Source: Choristoneura fumiferana (taxonomy: Eukaryota; Arthropoda; Insecta; Lepidoptera; Tortricidae). Taken from it: a DNA stretch of 64,000 nucleotides. A program made the translations under genes and the position numbers. Location of the stretch: contig NC_133494.1 of NCBI RefSeq assembly GCF_025370935.1, positions 3,142,919-3,206,918 of the forward strand, written 5' to 3'. Under the pieces are notes generated by a model. The model was given only the letters and a program-made list of their open reading frames with translations, searched no databases and had not been told where the DNA came from. Below, piece after piece: positions 1 to 9,793 of this stretch (positions are counted from its first letter, which is position 1; every line of letters begins with the position of its first letter).

Positions 1-168
1 ATTTTGAATTTGGATTTAAGTACATAACTGATTGCCATGAAATTTTGCATTCATCAATCATCATGTTAGAATGCCCAGATTAAACAATACAATGCATATC
101 TGTTCTTTCGAAAAAATGCAGCCTTCCCGAGGGATAACCGCAAGTTTGTTTTAAATTATTATTATTAT

Positions 169-375
169 TTAGAAGCCTGTAGAGGTGTCCCACTGCCGGG
201 CAAAGGCCTCTCCCCATGTCCTCCACTCTACCCGGTCTTGGAAGGCGTCCAGATCATCCCGCCATCGACGCCTGGGTCTGCCACGCCACCGTAGACCGTT
301 TTGTGGTATCCAGTCTGTGGCTATTTTAGCCCACCTATTGGGTTCCATACGGCTGACGTGGCCTGCCCAGTCCCA
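169..375 (-). pseudogene. RTE-type LINE ORF2, C-terminal fragment
   Basis: Read on the minus strand this gives 68 uninterrupted codons and a stop. They begin WDWAGHVSRM, continue through RWRGRPRRRWRDDLDAF and end EAFARQWDTSTGF. This WAGH...GRP..RW.DDL...QW pattern is the familiar C-terminal tail of RTE-type non-LTR retrotransposon polymerases in insects. A (TAA)n tract follows the stop at about 151-168, as expected for the 3' tail. The open frame suggests a young but strongly 5'-truncated insertion; the polymerase domain itself is absent. Confidence 0.8.
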
Positions 376-647
376 TAATAATAAGTATAATATTAATAAG
401 AATAAATTTATTTATTTCGACTAACTCATATCGGATTTTATAAAACGCTTGGTGTGCATGCGGTACAATTACAATTCATTAAACTTTATTGCTTGCGGTA
501 GTTGCGGTTTCTCATTTCTTCAATATATATGCGACAGGAAACTGATAGCGGTTGAAAAGCTCGTAGAACTACCCACGTACAGAAATATTACCGTTTTCTT
601 TCAAAGTTAGGGTCAGGAGTACTCTAAACCGACGTGCATGCATGAAA

Positions 648-725
648 AGATTGATGAATGTAGAGGAAGCGAGAGTTGTATGCCAGAATCGTAGCAAGTG
701 GAAGGACGTAGTCTCTGCCTACCCC
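648..725 (+). pseudogene. RTE-type LINE C-terminus, left part
   Basis: The plus-strand frame reads ARVVCQNRSKWKDVVSAYP, a C-terminal LINE tail, and is broken at 725 by a family-A unit. It resumes at 1010 as VGKEA-stop followed by a (TATG)n tail to about 1055. A related 3' end lies at 4704-4760. The upstream polymerase is missing. Confidence 0.6.
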
Positions 726-1004
726 TTTTTTTTTTTATTCGACTCGATGGCAAACGAGCAAGTGGGTCTCCTGATGGTAAGAGATCACCACCGCCCATAA
801 ACATCTGCAACACCAGGGGTATTGCAGATGCGTTGCCAACCTAGAGGCCCAAGATGGGATACCTCAAGTGCCAGTAATTTCACCGGCTGTCTTACTCTCC
901 ACGCCGAAACACAACAGTGCAAGCACTGCTGCTTCACGGCAGGATTAAGTAAGAAGGTGGTAGCAATCCGGGCGGACCTTGCACAAGGTCCTACCACCTG
1001 CAAA
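726..1004 (-). mobile_element. Family A unit, full length, copy 1
   Basis: Poly-T at 726 is the 3' poly-A end on the minus strand; the other end is the family's constant start (TTTGCAGGTGG on the minus strand). The 5-bp sequence ACCCC flanks both sides (721-725 and 1005-1009), and joining across it restores the interrupted LINE frame. The tail block resembles 3' ends of lepidopteran CR1/Zenon- or BMC1-type LINEs. No ORF of its own is visible. Confidence 0.75.
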
Positions 1005-1009
1005 ACCCC

Positions 1010-1056
1010 GTTGGGAAAGAGGCGTGATTTTATGTATGTATGTATGTATGTGTCTT
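1010..1056 (+). repeat. RTE-type LINE 3' end, right part, with (TATG)n tail
   Basis: This continues the fragment broken at 725: a few codons, a stop at about 1024, then a TATG microsatellite that forms the element's tail. Confidence 0.6.
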
Positions 1057-1177
1057 TCAAAGTTTTAAGCCTAATAATTTCCTAGATAGGCATCGAGGCA
1101 ATGGTCAATTTTCGGTTAAGTCTCCGTCTTTGGATCACCGACTTACCCATGCGTGACCAATTTCAACTCAATCGGTT

Positions 1178-1226
1178 GATCTTAAAGGGTCCCGTTTTTT
1201 TCTTTTTGCCGAACGGAACCCTAAAG
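1178..1226. repeat. Family N end fragment
   Basis: An AAGGGTCCCG...CGGAACCCTAAAG block matches the outer end of the N repeat seen complete at 34740-36518. The rest of the element is not recognisable here. Confidence 0.4.
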
Positions 1227-2145
1227 CCTCCAAAGTCTAGACAAGGGTGCCCTAAGGCAATTAAGTAGGTATATTGAATTCTTGCCACGTACACTGAATA
1301 ATATTGGGAAAAGCCGGCCACTTTTTTTGAGTTACGTAGAAATCGATTTAGTAGGCACAGTAAAGCGTGAAATTGTTTCAGGTAGGTGAAACGATGCAAA
1401 ATATCACTTTTTGGAGTAATAAAGTCACAAAATAGAATTTTTCAGTCATAATGTCACGGAATAAAGACAAGCATACTTCAAAAAATTCCCTCTCGTCTTT
1501 TTTTCTGTTAGTTTCTAATGCTTTCATTTTATTCCCTTAAATTATAAAACAATTCTAAAACACATTTTTTTACGTCTAACAACGTTACGCAGTTTCTAGA
1601 CCAGTACTAGTACTAGTCTTTTTTTGCTTTGATTGGAACCTAGGCCCTCACGATTCATTGTAGCTCTGGTCGTCCTTCCGTCGTAAAACCAACATCTATC
1701 GATACGTGACCGGACCTCGGGCTAAGCAGTTATCTAATAAGGAAAAGCACCACACTTAACACCCGAATAAAGTTACACCAATAACAAAAATATTAGTTTT
1801 CCTCCCGGGAAATAAGGTACTGAGCCTCGAATAGTGGTTTCTGTTGATAATAGAAACAAAGCCATGGAATTTTCCTTGTTTTTTTGTTTGGGAAAGTTTT
1901 TGGTTTGGGTGCCAAAGCCCGTAGTAATGACGGAAGTGTTCTTTTTGATAGCGTATCTAGTCGTATAATTTTTGAAAGACATAATGTTATGTTTGCAATA
2001 ATTTTTGTTAGTCATCATTTTTCTCCCGTCGAAATCGTTTTTATTACATGGTCACCTGTAAGAACTATAGGTACTTAAAATTTAGATTTTTTTTAAAACA
2101 ATTGTAAATGGATTCAGAGAAAAAAAAAGTTGTAAGAAATATTAC
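1227..2145. other. No gene or clear repeat
   Basis: AT-rich sequence with scattered homopolymer runs. The small open frames overlap one another on both strands and show no family signature. Confidence 0.5.
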
Positions 2146-2206
2146 AATATCATCATCATTGTCACGGAGCCTATAGCAGTCCACTGCTGGGCATAGACCT
2201 CCCCCA
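2146..2206 (-). repeat. RTE-type LINE 3' tip
   Basis: A (CAT)n tract followed by CAGTCCACTGCTGGGCATAG is the 3' terminus of the RTE LINE seen at 40523-40780, in opposite orientation. Only about 60 bp remain. Confidence 0.6.
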
Positions 2207-2261
2207 ATGAGATGAGATAACAGGAGCTTAACAAAGAAAAGTGAAAGAGGAGGTTACCTGT

Positions 2262-2390
2262 GATGTGTTAACTCGTGAGCAAATATTTGATCTAATTATC
2301 TGAACACGCTTCTACGCCGTTGACAATAGAGTCGTATTCAGATATTTTTGATCAAATTTTTGCTCAGAAGCTTATGAACTCGAGTGTACC
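2262..2390. mobile_element. Palindromic MITE, family O
   Basis: Imperfect inverted arms GTGAGCAAATATTTGAT (from 2275) and ATCAAATTTTTGCTCAGA (to about 2368) flank a short centre containing TTGACAATAGAGTCG. A second copy at 24770-25054 shares arms and centre and carries a further insertion. No coding capacity. Confidence 0.65.
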
Positions 2391-2575
2391 TACTCCACTC
2401 TGTGGAGAAACCCAGCTAGTAACCCCCTCTCTCGGAATAGTAATGAAAACTTCACCTGTCATTTACCTATCTAATTCGTCTATAATTAGCATCTTCTGGC
2501 TGAATTCGTTAGCTAATCAACTGAGGAGCGACTTAGCAAGTAATTGCGGAATGTTCGGCTCTGGCTCTGACCCGA

Positions 2576-2695
2576 TACTACGAAGTGCAGAATTAGAACT
2601 TCGTATTTTGCCGTCTCGCTTTCGCTAATATTATTTAATACGAGATTGAAAAGGACGGTACAATACGAACTTTGTTTTTCGAATTTCGTAGTAAC
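2576..2695. mobile_element. Palindromic MITE, family K, copy 1
   Basis: The ends TACTACGAA and TTCGTAGTAA are inverted, and the interior pairs around a TAATATTATTTAAT centre. Related to 28928-29058 and 51054-51176 but more diverged. Confidence 0.6.
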
Positions 2696-2709
2696 CCCCC
2701 CCCCCCCCC
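2695..2709. repeat. Poly-C run, 15 bp
   Basis: Fifteen consecutive C directly abut the family K element. Confidence 0.9.
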
Positions 2710-2829
2710 GGTTTATTTAGCCCGTGTTTCTCGGAAGTTTACGTAGATAGCTACCGTCCGCTTTTGCGGTTCAAATTAGTTTTGGGTAGAAGTTTGAATT
2801 AACCTACATTATTTTTATATAGAAAGAAA

Positions 2830-3272
2830 GAAAATACATTTAATCACAACACAAGACACAACAATAGTATTATAGTACAAATAGACAACACGTAGGAAAG
2901 TATGTGTCATTGCGGTTGTGAATCGGACACTGGCTCAGCATAATGCTGAAGCGTTAATAATAAACACCCCAGCGCTGATTTTCAGCCAGCACCGTTGGTG
3001 ACCCTCGGACCGCTACAAAGTTATACTACCTACACAGTTTTATTACTACATAAGACTACATAAATAGATAAATAATTTTACAAATTTCTGATATATTTAA
3101 AACTAGCCGTCCGCCCCCTCTTCACATGGGTATGCAAATGAGGAAATTGTTACGTGTCCGACAATAAATAAATAAAAATAAATAAATATATATATAAGTA
3201 TAATAAATAAATGTATAGGTATGTATTATTTTTGTGTTTTATGTAAAATAAAGTATTTACATAAGTACATAA
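2830..3272. other. No gene seen
   Basis: AT-rich sequence with (AAAT)n and (TATA)n stretches around 3165-3200. No recognised element. Confidence 0.5.
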
Positions 3273-3483
3273 ATATCATGGGACGATAATAACGACTAAG
3301 TAAAGCTATGGGTAAGTACTAAGCAACGGATAAACTTACTTATATAGATAAATGCACACTTATATATAGGTACATATTAAACACCCAAGACCCGAGAACA
3401 AACATTCGTATTATTCACACAAATATCTGCCCCGGCTGGGGATCGAACCGTAGTCAGGTTCTTTAACCACTACAATACGCGAC
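3273..3483 (-). mobile_element. SINE-G, tRNA-derived
   Basis: On the minus strand the head has a tRNA-like block, GTATTGTAGTGGTTAAAGAA, then a GGTTCGATCCCC-like B box. A conserved body follows (AACACCCAAGACCCGAGAAC on the plus strand) and an ATATCATGGG-like 3' region. Full copies occur at 4226-4527 and 16145-16352. The A and B boxes would be the internal pol III promoter. Confidence 0.7.
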
Positions 3484-3760
3484 TTTTGCAAGTGGACCTT
3501 GTGCAAGGTCCGCCTGGATTGCTACCACCATCTTGCTCGCTAATCCTGCCGTGAAGGAGTTCTTGCACTATTGTGTTTCGGTGTGGAGAGTAAGACAGCC
3601 GGTGAAATTACTGGCACTTGAGGTATCCCATCTTAGGCCTCTAGGTTGTCAACGCATCTGCAATACCCCTGGTGTTGCAGATGTTTATGGGCGGTGGTGA
3701 TCTCTTACCATCAGGAGTTCCACTTGCTCGTTTGCCATCCAGTCGAATAAAAAAAAAACT
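3484..3760 (+). mobile_element. Family A unit, full length, copy 2
   Basis: Begins TTTTGCAAGTGGACC, one step diverged from the family start, and ends in a run of nine or more A. It sits directly against the 5' end of SINE-G. The internal A-family blocks are collinear with copy 1. Confidence 0.75.
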
Positions 3761-4089
3761 CACAACTGAAAAAAATACGCTCGTCTTTCATCACGTTGGG
3801 TTTCACCCTTATACTTTGCCTCTGTCTTGTCAGTCTATGTCGTTTTGATCATGTTATCTCTAAAAACAATAAAGGTTCAACAAGTTCAGTGACCGAAAGC
3901 CATAATTTCAGATACATTGTCTATAACTTTTCTTTACGCACCTTTTTTATCTCGCTAGGCCGTTTATAAATATAAGTACAATGGATAATGTCCATAATGC
4001 ATGAGTCGGGTATCGTGCACAAAAGTATTCGGTAGGGTTGGCACATTTACTATGGCATGGCGGGCCACATTGCTCCAAGAACAGATAGT

Positions 4090-4218
4090 TGGGGGAGAAA
4101 AGTCCTCGAATGGCCACCACGAACCGGAAGACGAAGCGATGACAGACCTCCCACCGTCCCACCAGGTCGACTGATGACATCGTGAGTTGCGGACATCCGT
4201 GGCGTTCTAAGGTTCTTC
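4090..4218 (+). pseudogene. RTE-type LINE C-terminus, left part
   Basis: The frame VLEWPPRTGRRS...RPPT then shifts at a diverged RWTDD region. The piece ends at GGCGTTCTAAGG and its continuation AGCAGTGGACGTCTTCCGGC is found at 4535-4572. The two halves were one element before SINE-G inserted. Confidence 0.7.
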
Positions 4219-4225
4219 TTTGTTT

Positions 4226-4527
4226 GACGACCAGATGGCCTAGTGGTTAGAGAACCTGACTACGAAGCTTAAGGTCCCGGGTTCGTTTCCCGTGTCGGGG
4301 CAGATATTTCTATGAAAAATACGAATGTTTGTTCTCGGGTCTTGGGTGTTTTTTTTTTTTATTCGACTGGATGGCAAACGATCAAGTGTTTAATATGTAT
4401 TTAAGTATGTATCTATCTAAATAATTATATTTATCCGTTGCTTAGTACCCATAACACAAGCTTTGCTAAGCTTACTTTGGGACTAGGTTAATTGGTGTTA
4501 AATGTCCCGTTATATTTATTTATTTAT
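4226..4527 (+). mobile_element. SINE-G inserted in RTE LINE, with 7-bp target duplication
   Basis: The tRNA-like head GGCCTAGTGGTTAGAGAACC and a B-box-like GGGTTCGTTTCCC are followed by the SINE-G body and an (ATTT)n tail. TTTGTTT occurs on both sides (4219-4225 and 4528-4534). The uninterrupted LINE at 43186-43318 has CTTTGTTCAGCAG at this place, confirming the site. A 34-bp family-A tail lies inside. Confidence 0.8.
4352..4385 (-). mobile_element. Family A tail fragment inserted in SINE-G
   Basis: Only poly-T plus ATTCGACTGGATGGCAAACG, the last 34 bp of family A, is present. GTGTTT is repeated on both sides (4346-4351 and 4386-4391). Removing it restores the SINE-G body GGGTGTTTAATATG seen in sibling copies. 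This is an extreme 5' truncation typical of target-primed reverse transcription. Confidence 0.8.
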
Positions 4528-4534
4528 TTTGTTT

Positions 4535-4572
4535 AGCAGTGGACGTCTTCCGGCTGATGATAAAGATGACTA
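4535..4572 (+). repeat. RTE-type LINE 3' tip, right part
   Basis: AGCAGTGGACGTCTTCCGGC and GATGATAAAGATG match the 3' terminus at 43265-43318 and continue the fragment ending at 4218. Confidence 0.7.
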
Positions 4573-4703
4573 ATAGGTATTATAACATAGAAAGTTTTTG
4601 AAAATGTTTGGTTTTTTGTTGTTCTATATCGGTTGAATCGTTATTGCATTTAGTAATTACTTTAACAAGAACGATAACGAGCGGTAAGAGCGGTAACGTT
4701 TCG

Positions 4704-4760
4704 TGTGCTCTGCCTACCCCATTTGGGTATACAGGCGTGATGTTTGCGTGTGTGTGTGTT
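4704..4760 (+). repeat. RTE-type LINE 3' tip with (TG)n tail
   Basis: CTCTGCCTACCCC...GGCGTGATG is the same 3' terminus as at 712-1030, here uninterrupted and followed by a GTGTGT tail. Confidence 0.55.
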
Positions 4761-5183
4761 TAACAAGAGTTCATTTAATTAACATAGGTAGGTACATATA
4801 TATAAACATCAACTCGTCCACTTCAGACTTACCTACAGTCTAAAAGAATCTTAGATCTTAGATAATCTAAATAACGTGTAAATTCCATTCTAAATACGAG
4901 TAGGAACCGGTTACGGTTACAATTTAGTCACATTTAGTCATTTGTTGCTACGTTCTTCATTTTACAATTTTACTACGAAACTGTTGCATTAAAAATGCTT
5001 GTTGTAACTAAAATAGATGCATGGGAAAAATACCGGGAACTCAACGCTTCAAGAAATATTTTGTAGAGTGTAATTTTGTGAAATATTTCGCTGTGTACTA
5101 CTAGTTTTTCTGTTATCCAAACCCTGTTGAAATATATTTTTATTACCTACAAGCTATTATTAAACTTGCAATGTTCATGACTA
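4761..5183. other. No gene seen
   Basis: AT-rich unique-looking sequence. No repeat family or coding signature recognised. Confidence 0.5.
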
Positions 5184-5410
5184 ATCCATACTTAAAATTA
5201 TAAATGCGAAAGTGGGTGTGTTTGTAAATATATTTGTCCGTTTTTGGGTCGAAACGGAGCGACGGATCGACGTGATTTTTGGCATAGAGATAGTTTATGG
5301 GCTAGAGCGTGACATAGGCTACTTTTTATCCCGGAAAATACACAGTTCCCGAGGGAACAACGCGCGATTACCGAATTCCACGCGGGCGAAGGCGCGGGCA
5401 AAAGCTAGTA
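5184..5410 (+). repeat. Family H unit, copy 1
   Basis: Starts ATCCATACTT, has CGAAACGGAGCGACGGATCG and GTGATTTTTGGCATAGAGAT in the middle, and ends GCGGGCAAAAGCTAGTA. The same order occurs at 24490-24714 and 31000-31225, and reversed at 28252-28452. It resembles a very common lepidopteran non-autonomous repeat, possibly Helitron-like (CTAG-type end); this class is inferred. Confidence 0.7.
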
Positions 5411-5420
5411 TATACTTCAA

Positions 5421-5540
5421 GTGTGCTCGTACTCGATAGCGACGGCGTAAATTATTGGTATGGAGAATTGTACAGCGCCTCTACAAATAATTTACGCCGT
5501 CGCTATCGAGTGCGGTCACTGTAAAGTCATGGTACACAAT
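5421..5540. mobile_element. Palindromic MITE, family L, copy 1
   Basis: Arms CGATAGCGACGGCGTAAAT and ATTTACGCCGTCGCTATCG are perfect inverts around a 40-bp loop. The loop is the reverse complement of that in copy 2 at 14687-14826, so the two copies lie in opposite orientation. Confidence 0.8.
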
Positions 5541-5999
5541 TTTAGTTAAGACTATTAGTTATTCTGTGGTTAGGAGTAAGAATCGCGATCGTTTTAAAAG
5601 ATTGTATGTAATTTTTTGCTAGTTGTATGTTAAAAAATTGCATTGCTGATCCGATTATTGAGCTGAAAGGTATACTTATATAACTCCGTTGACAATACCG
5701 GTATTGACTTGAATGGTATGGATTTATAGTTTAAATTACAAATTTAATGCAAGTGCAGTAAGCGAAAAGTACACTCACCAAAAAATCTCGTGTTTTTAAT
5801 AGTACATTGTGCATTAAGGGGCGTAAGAAGGGGATTACTAACGAGAGCCCTTATACACTCTCATAATAACTCTTTATACCTACAGGCAATAAAAAAATTG
5901 TTACTTTTAATAGGTTTTGTTTATGCTTCAGGTTTATGTATTTAGTACTTACTTGACGTCGTCAATTGGGTAGATTCGTGGGTAAAAAAAAAACACTTA
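5541..5999. other. No gene seen
   Basis: Unique-looking AT-rich DNA without a recognised repeat. Confidence 0.5.
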
Positions 6000-6270
6000 T
6001 ATAGACCCTTTTACTTAGACTCCGCTGTCCGACCGTCTGTCTGTCCGTCTATATCTCATGAACCGTAATAGCTAGACAGTTGAAATTTTCACAGATTATG
6101 TATTTCTGTTGCCGCTATAACAAGAAATACTAAAAACAGAATAAAATAAATACTTTTAAGGGGGGCTCCCATACAAAAACGTGTTTTTTGTTAATGTAAT
6201 GTCTAATGTTGTATGATAATGGTACGGAACCCTTCATGCGCGAGTCCGACTCGCACTTGGCCGGTTTTTT
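6000..6270 (+). repeat. Family N-like repeat
   Basis: Begins AGACCCTTTTACTTAGACTC with GTCTGTCTGTCCG and ends TACGGAACCCTTCATGCGCG, AGTCCGACTCGCACTTGGCC and poly-T. The last blocks match the outer end of N at 34740 and 37022 in reverse. Non-coding. Confidence 0.6.
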
Positions 6271-6944
6271 CTTATATCAATTAAACAATAGATAGGTAGG
6301 TAATGGAGATATATATACCTAGTTAAAGTTCTGCGTGAAGAGCATGAAGCGTCGTGTCTCAGAATAAAATTGATAAAAAAAAATGGAACCAGTTTAAAAA
6401 CCATTTCAGTTAATTGAAATCAACTGTATGCTGCTAAGTCCCGTTTCCGGTAAAAGCGATATCCACCTACCTTTATAGCTCGGTCTTAAACGGCGTCTAC
6501 CGATTAAAGCAATAGCAACGCTTAAATAAATGGCCTCTCCTTACCGAAGGTTTATCGCAAACAATTTCTCGAATCTCTCACCTGAAAAGAAAAAAAACTT
6601 TGTGAGACGAGAATGGTTTAGCTACATTTTTATAACACCCGATATTACAGGGCAGTATATCGGGAAATGCATTTAGATACTTTGTACACAGAGAGCGTAT
6701 AAGTATCGGGCGACTGAGCTTTGCACAGTTTTTTTTTTTGGTAGGTACATTTTTTTTGTGGTCTAAGAACTAGTCTAAGCGGCAAATCTTCTAGAAGTCT
6801 TCTCTTCGTTTTGTAGAAGAACGAACCCTTTTTTTTCTGAAAGCCTAAAACAAGCGTTTCCCTCGAGATAATAGAATTAAATTATTTCAGATAAACATTC
6901 ATATTGGATTAGTTAAAGTAAAAACTTATATCTACGTTAGTAAG
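6271..6944. other. No gene seen
   Basis: No recognisable repeat or coding sequence apart from short poly-T runs. Confidence 0.5.
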
Positions 6945-7024
6945 AAACTTAAGCTGTTTCCCGCGAATTTGTTTATCGTTATCCCGCGGAAACTATGCAA
7001 TTTTCCGGGATAAAAACTATCCTA
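6945..7024 (-). repeat. Family H2 unit, part before insertion
   Basis: TTCCCGCGAATTTG...TTTTCCGGGATAAAAACTATCC is the H2 arrangement, also seen at 30428-30620. The unit is interrupted after 7024 and resumes at 7427 with CCCCGGGACTCAAAC. Confidence 0.55.
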
Positions 7025-7425
7025 TAATGTGTTAAACTTTCGTGATTTTCACTCATAGTCAAAATACCACGCACAGTGCCGCTAGTCGTGACCACGGCCA
7101 CTGTAATGTTGCCGGAACGTCGAGGTAAATATTACTCGTGTGTGTTAGCGTGATGTCCTGTGCGTGGTCATCATCATCCCAGCCTATATAATATGTACGA
7201 CCCACTGCTTGGCACAGGCCTCCTCTCAGAAAGAGAGGGCTTGGGCCGTAGTTCCCACGCGGGCCCAGTGCGGATTGGGAACTTCACACACACCATTGAA
7301 TTGCTTCGCAGGTTTGTGCAGGTTTCCTCACGATGTTTTCCTTCACTGTAAAGCTCGTGATAAATTTCAAATGTAATTCCGCACATGAATTTCGAAAAAC
7401 TCAGAGGTGTGCATGGTATTTTGAC
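7025..7425. mobile_element. Insertion in H2 with 15-bp target duplication
   Basis: TAAAAACTATCCTAT occurs immediately before (7010-7024) and after (7426-7440) this segment, and the H2 repeat continues across the gap. The segment carries a block shared with 60331-60440 (GGCCACTGTAATGT, CGTCGAGGTAAA) plus a SINE-B copy. AGTCAAAATACCACGCAC and GTGCATGGTATTTTGACT form inverted ends inside it. Confidence 0.6.
7161..7410 (-). mobile_element. SINE-B, 5'-truncated
   Basis: CATCATCATCCCAGCC is the 3' tail end, followed by the SINE-B body (CCCACTGCTTGGCACAGGCC, GGGAACTTCACACACACCAT, CAGGTTTGTGCAGGTTTCC). It stops before the tRNA-like head. TGTGCGTGG (7152-7160) and TGTGCATGG (about 7409-7417) look like its target duplication. 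Confidence 0.7.
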
Positions 7426-7479
7426 TAAAAACTATCCTATTCCATCCCCGGGACTCAAACTAAGCTAGATCGACTGTTA

Positions 7480-7892
7480 CATAACATCAATATACATATT
7501 TAGAGCCGTTTTCGAGGTCCCCAAAATAAATAAATATGAAAAGTTGCTTGTATATAGACTATATATGTAGTTTAGATATATAGATTAAATAACAGGTGTC
7601 TCGATACATGGTTAAAAAACTTGCTAATATAATATCAACTTCGTCTTCTTGTGTGTGTTCCACAGATCTGGCTCAAATGGTTCTGGTCTGGCAGAAAAGC
7701 GCTGCGGTCTGTGCAGCTTTGTGCTGACTCAGCACCTTTCTTGTAGCACCACATGGCACTCCTAACTAGTTTGTTTCAACTTTATCCCTTGTTTTTTCAT
7801 CGTAATCGTTAGAGCAGTTTCCGAGATCCATGAATAAATAAATGTATGAAATATGAATAAATACATAGGAATTGGTCATTTTAATGATACAG
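7480..7892. other. No gene seen
   Basis: No recognised element. Short AT-rich tracts only. Confidence 0.5.
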
Positions 7893-8025
7893 CGTAAGTG
7901 GAAGTTCAACGAAATGGACTGGTTAAAGCCGCAGGTTCGAGGTGGATGCAAGCCGGTTCCAACCGAAGCAACTGGAGGTCTATTATGTCCATTAGTGGAC
8001 ATACTACGGATGATATGATGATGAT
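7893..8025 (+). pseudogene. RTE-type LINE C-terminus relic
   Basis: The frame reads NGLVKAAGSRWMQAGSNRSN followed by WRS, then the stop region and GATGATGATGATG tail. The motif VKAAGSRWMQA...NW is the end of RTE LINE ORF2, also at 12181, 23165 and 32398. Roughly the last 30 codons are kept. Confidence 0.65.
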
Positions 8026-8171
8026 GATGAATTGGAAAGTTCTAGCTCTGATTGCTACTTATTTTTATAAAATCAACAAATTTATTCATTTTAACAGTTT
8101 ACTGAAGCGATAACTTGAATGCTATTTGTTTTCCAGATAACTTTTGCTTATTTATTGCTTAAATTCACTTC

Positions 8172-8235
8172 AGCCGACTTCGAAAACCGATCAAATGTGA
8201 GTCGGTCTCGCGCATTAAGGGTTCCGTACAAGTTT
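8172..8235. repeat. Family N end fragment
   Basis: Contains AAAACCGATCAAATGTGAGT and AAGGGTTCCGTAC, the outer N sequence in the same orientation as at 34740. Confidence 0.45.
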
Positions 8236-8414
8236 GTCTGTAGGGATCTATGAGTATCTAGTGTTAGCAGAGCATTGCTCCTTAGCAAAATGTATGCAGC
8301 ATGGGATCATCTTACAATGGTAATAAATTAGGTAATATTAAATAGACTATATGAAAATACCGATGGTCATACTCGTAGGTATTCCTATCTATACTTAGGT
8401 ACCTATAAAGTAGG

Positions 8415-8836
8415 AATGAGGGCTATCGTTTTTTGTCTCACTAGATGGCGCACTGTTGCGTGAGGTTTTTAAGTATGGCTTTCAAAGTCTGTTATTACGG
8501 GCGTGAAAACAAAGTTTAGATTAAAATCATATTTAATACACCTTAAAACCGTACCCGTTAAATATTAGAGCATGCCACAGTGTTGCATATGCCCGTTTTG
8601 TTGGAAAAAAGGGAGGACAAAATTACCGATAGTGTTACTGTCTCAAAATGTGAATTGACGTTAACAAGCCCTACAATGTAAAGTAAATTTACCGGTAAAA
8701 TAAATATTCAACAAAATTTATTCTAATTATAAATAAACCCGCGTAGCTCACCCAAAAACTATGAGATTTGACATTTCGGAGACCTCACGCTACACTAGCG
8801 CCTCTAGTGGCGAATTCATTCGCGATAGCCCTCATT
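8415..8836 (-). mobile_element. MITE, family E, copy 1
   Basis: Terminal inverted repeats AATGAGGGCTATCG and CGATAGCCCTCATT bound 422 bp. Interior blocks (TCACTAGATGGCGCACTG near the left end, GACCTCACGCTACACTAGCG near the right) recur at 33269-33679 and 56997-57423 in the opposite orientation. No long ORF and no clear target duplication, so the superfamily is undecided. Confidence 0.8.
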
Positions 8837-9392
8837 GCATCCCGATTTGTTTTACCATCTATCCAATTTTAATCCAATCGGACCTGGCAACATTCAGTAC
8901 TATACTATTTCGTATAATGAACCAACTCCAGACACGCCTTGCAAATGAAAAGACTGCACCAAAATCTATCTACTCAACAACAAGTTGTCAATGAAATTTC
9001 TCATTTGTCTGTTCTGTACGTTGGTTTGTTGTTCTTGGAATTTATTGCCTCTGAGTTCCGACGCGAGACGTTTCGAGTTATTTATCGAGTTTATTTCTTA
9101 CGAGTAGGTACTTACAGTTTGGTCCATCATTATTTTTAAAGATGAGACGTAAATTGGCGGAACCTCTCAGTAGGTTACTGCCAGCAAACGTAATGAACTG
9201 AGAAAACGGTTGCGACGCCACAAGAGCTTAGGATATAGGATGAAGTCGGATCACATGCCATACTTTATTGAATTACTCTATATTTCTCAGTAAAAAAAGC
9301 AATTTTTTTTATATAGCACGCAGGTACTTTTGGTTATTTGTCAACAAAAAAAAAATTCTATTAATATTGAAAAAATGGGGTAAAAGGGGGGA
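8837..9392. other. No gene seen
   Basis: Short overlapping open frames only; no repeat family recognised. Confidence 0.5.
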
Positions 9393-9520
9393 GGCGAGTT
9401 AGGGCTCCGGATCTCCCACTCACCGTACGAAACACAGCAGCAAAACTACTATTTCACGCCGGTATTCTGTGGGAGTGTGGTACTAACCCGGTCGAGCCGG
9501 CCCAATCGTACTGCAGCCAA
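9393..9520. repeat. LINE 3' fragment related to family A
   Basis: CACCGTACGAAACACAGCAG, ACTATTTCACGCCGG and CCCGGTCGAGCCGGCCC parallel the A-family order (CGCCGAAACACAACAG, GCTTCACGGC) and resemble the 3' region of lepidopteran CR1/Zenon-type LINEs. Neither end is preserved. Confidence 0.45.
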
Positions 9521-9569
9521 TATTATCATGGGATTAGAACGCTTAACGTTATTAAACTGATTAATTTTC

Positions 9570-9700
9570 ATTCATCATCATCATATTATCAGCTGTAGGA
9601 CGTCCATTGACACACAGTGTACCTACATTAGGCCTCCCCCGTAGACCCGTTGGAAGCGGCCTGCAATCACCGTGAACCCGCGGCTTTAAGAGAAGTCTCT
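9570..9700 (-). repeat. RTE-type LINE 3' end relic
   Basis: CATCATCATC tail, TAGGACGTCCATTG, then GGCCTCCCCCGTAGACC and the complement of the GSRW/VKAAG codons. Diverged member of the family at 23165-23400. Confidence 0.6.
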
Positions 9701-9793
9701 TCGTTCCATTCTCCATACGTAGTCCCGGTCTCATTTGAAAACTAGGCAACAGAAATAAATGAAATTTTGTAAGTATGGACTAGACGTATTTAT

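Noticed and set aside
822..1085. Pairs of overlapping frames in each family A unit (also at 13049, 17421, 17458, 27639 and 27667)
   Set aside because: The same frames recur because the repeat recurs; both strands are open by composition, and no protein family is recognised.
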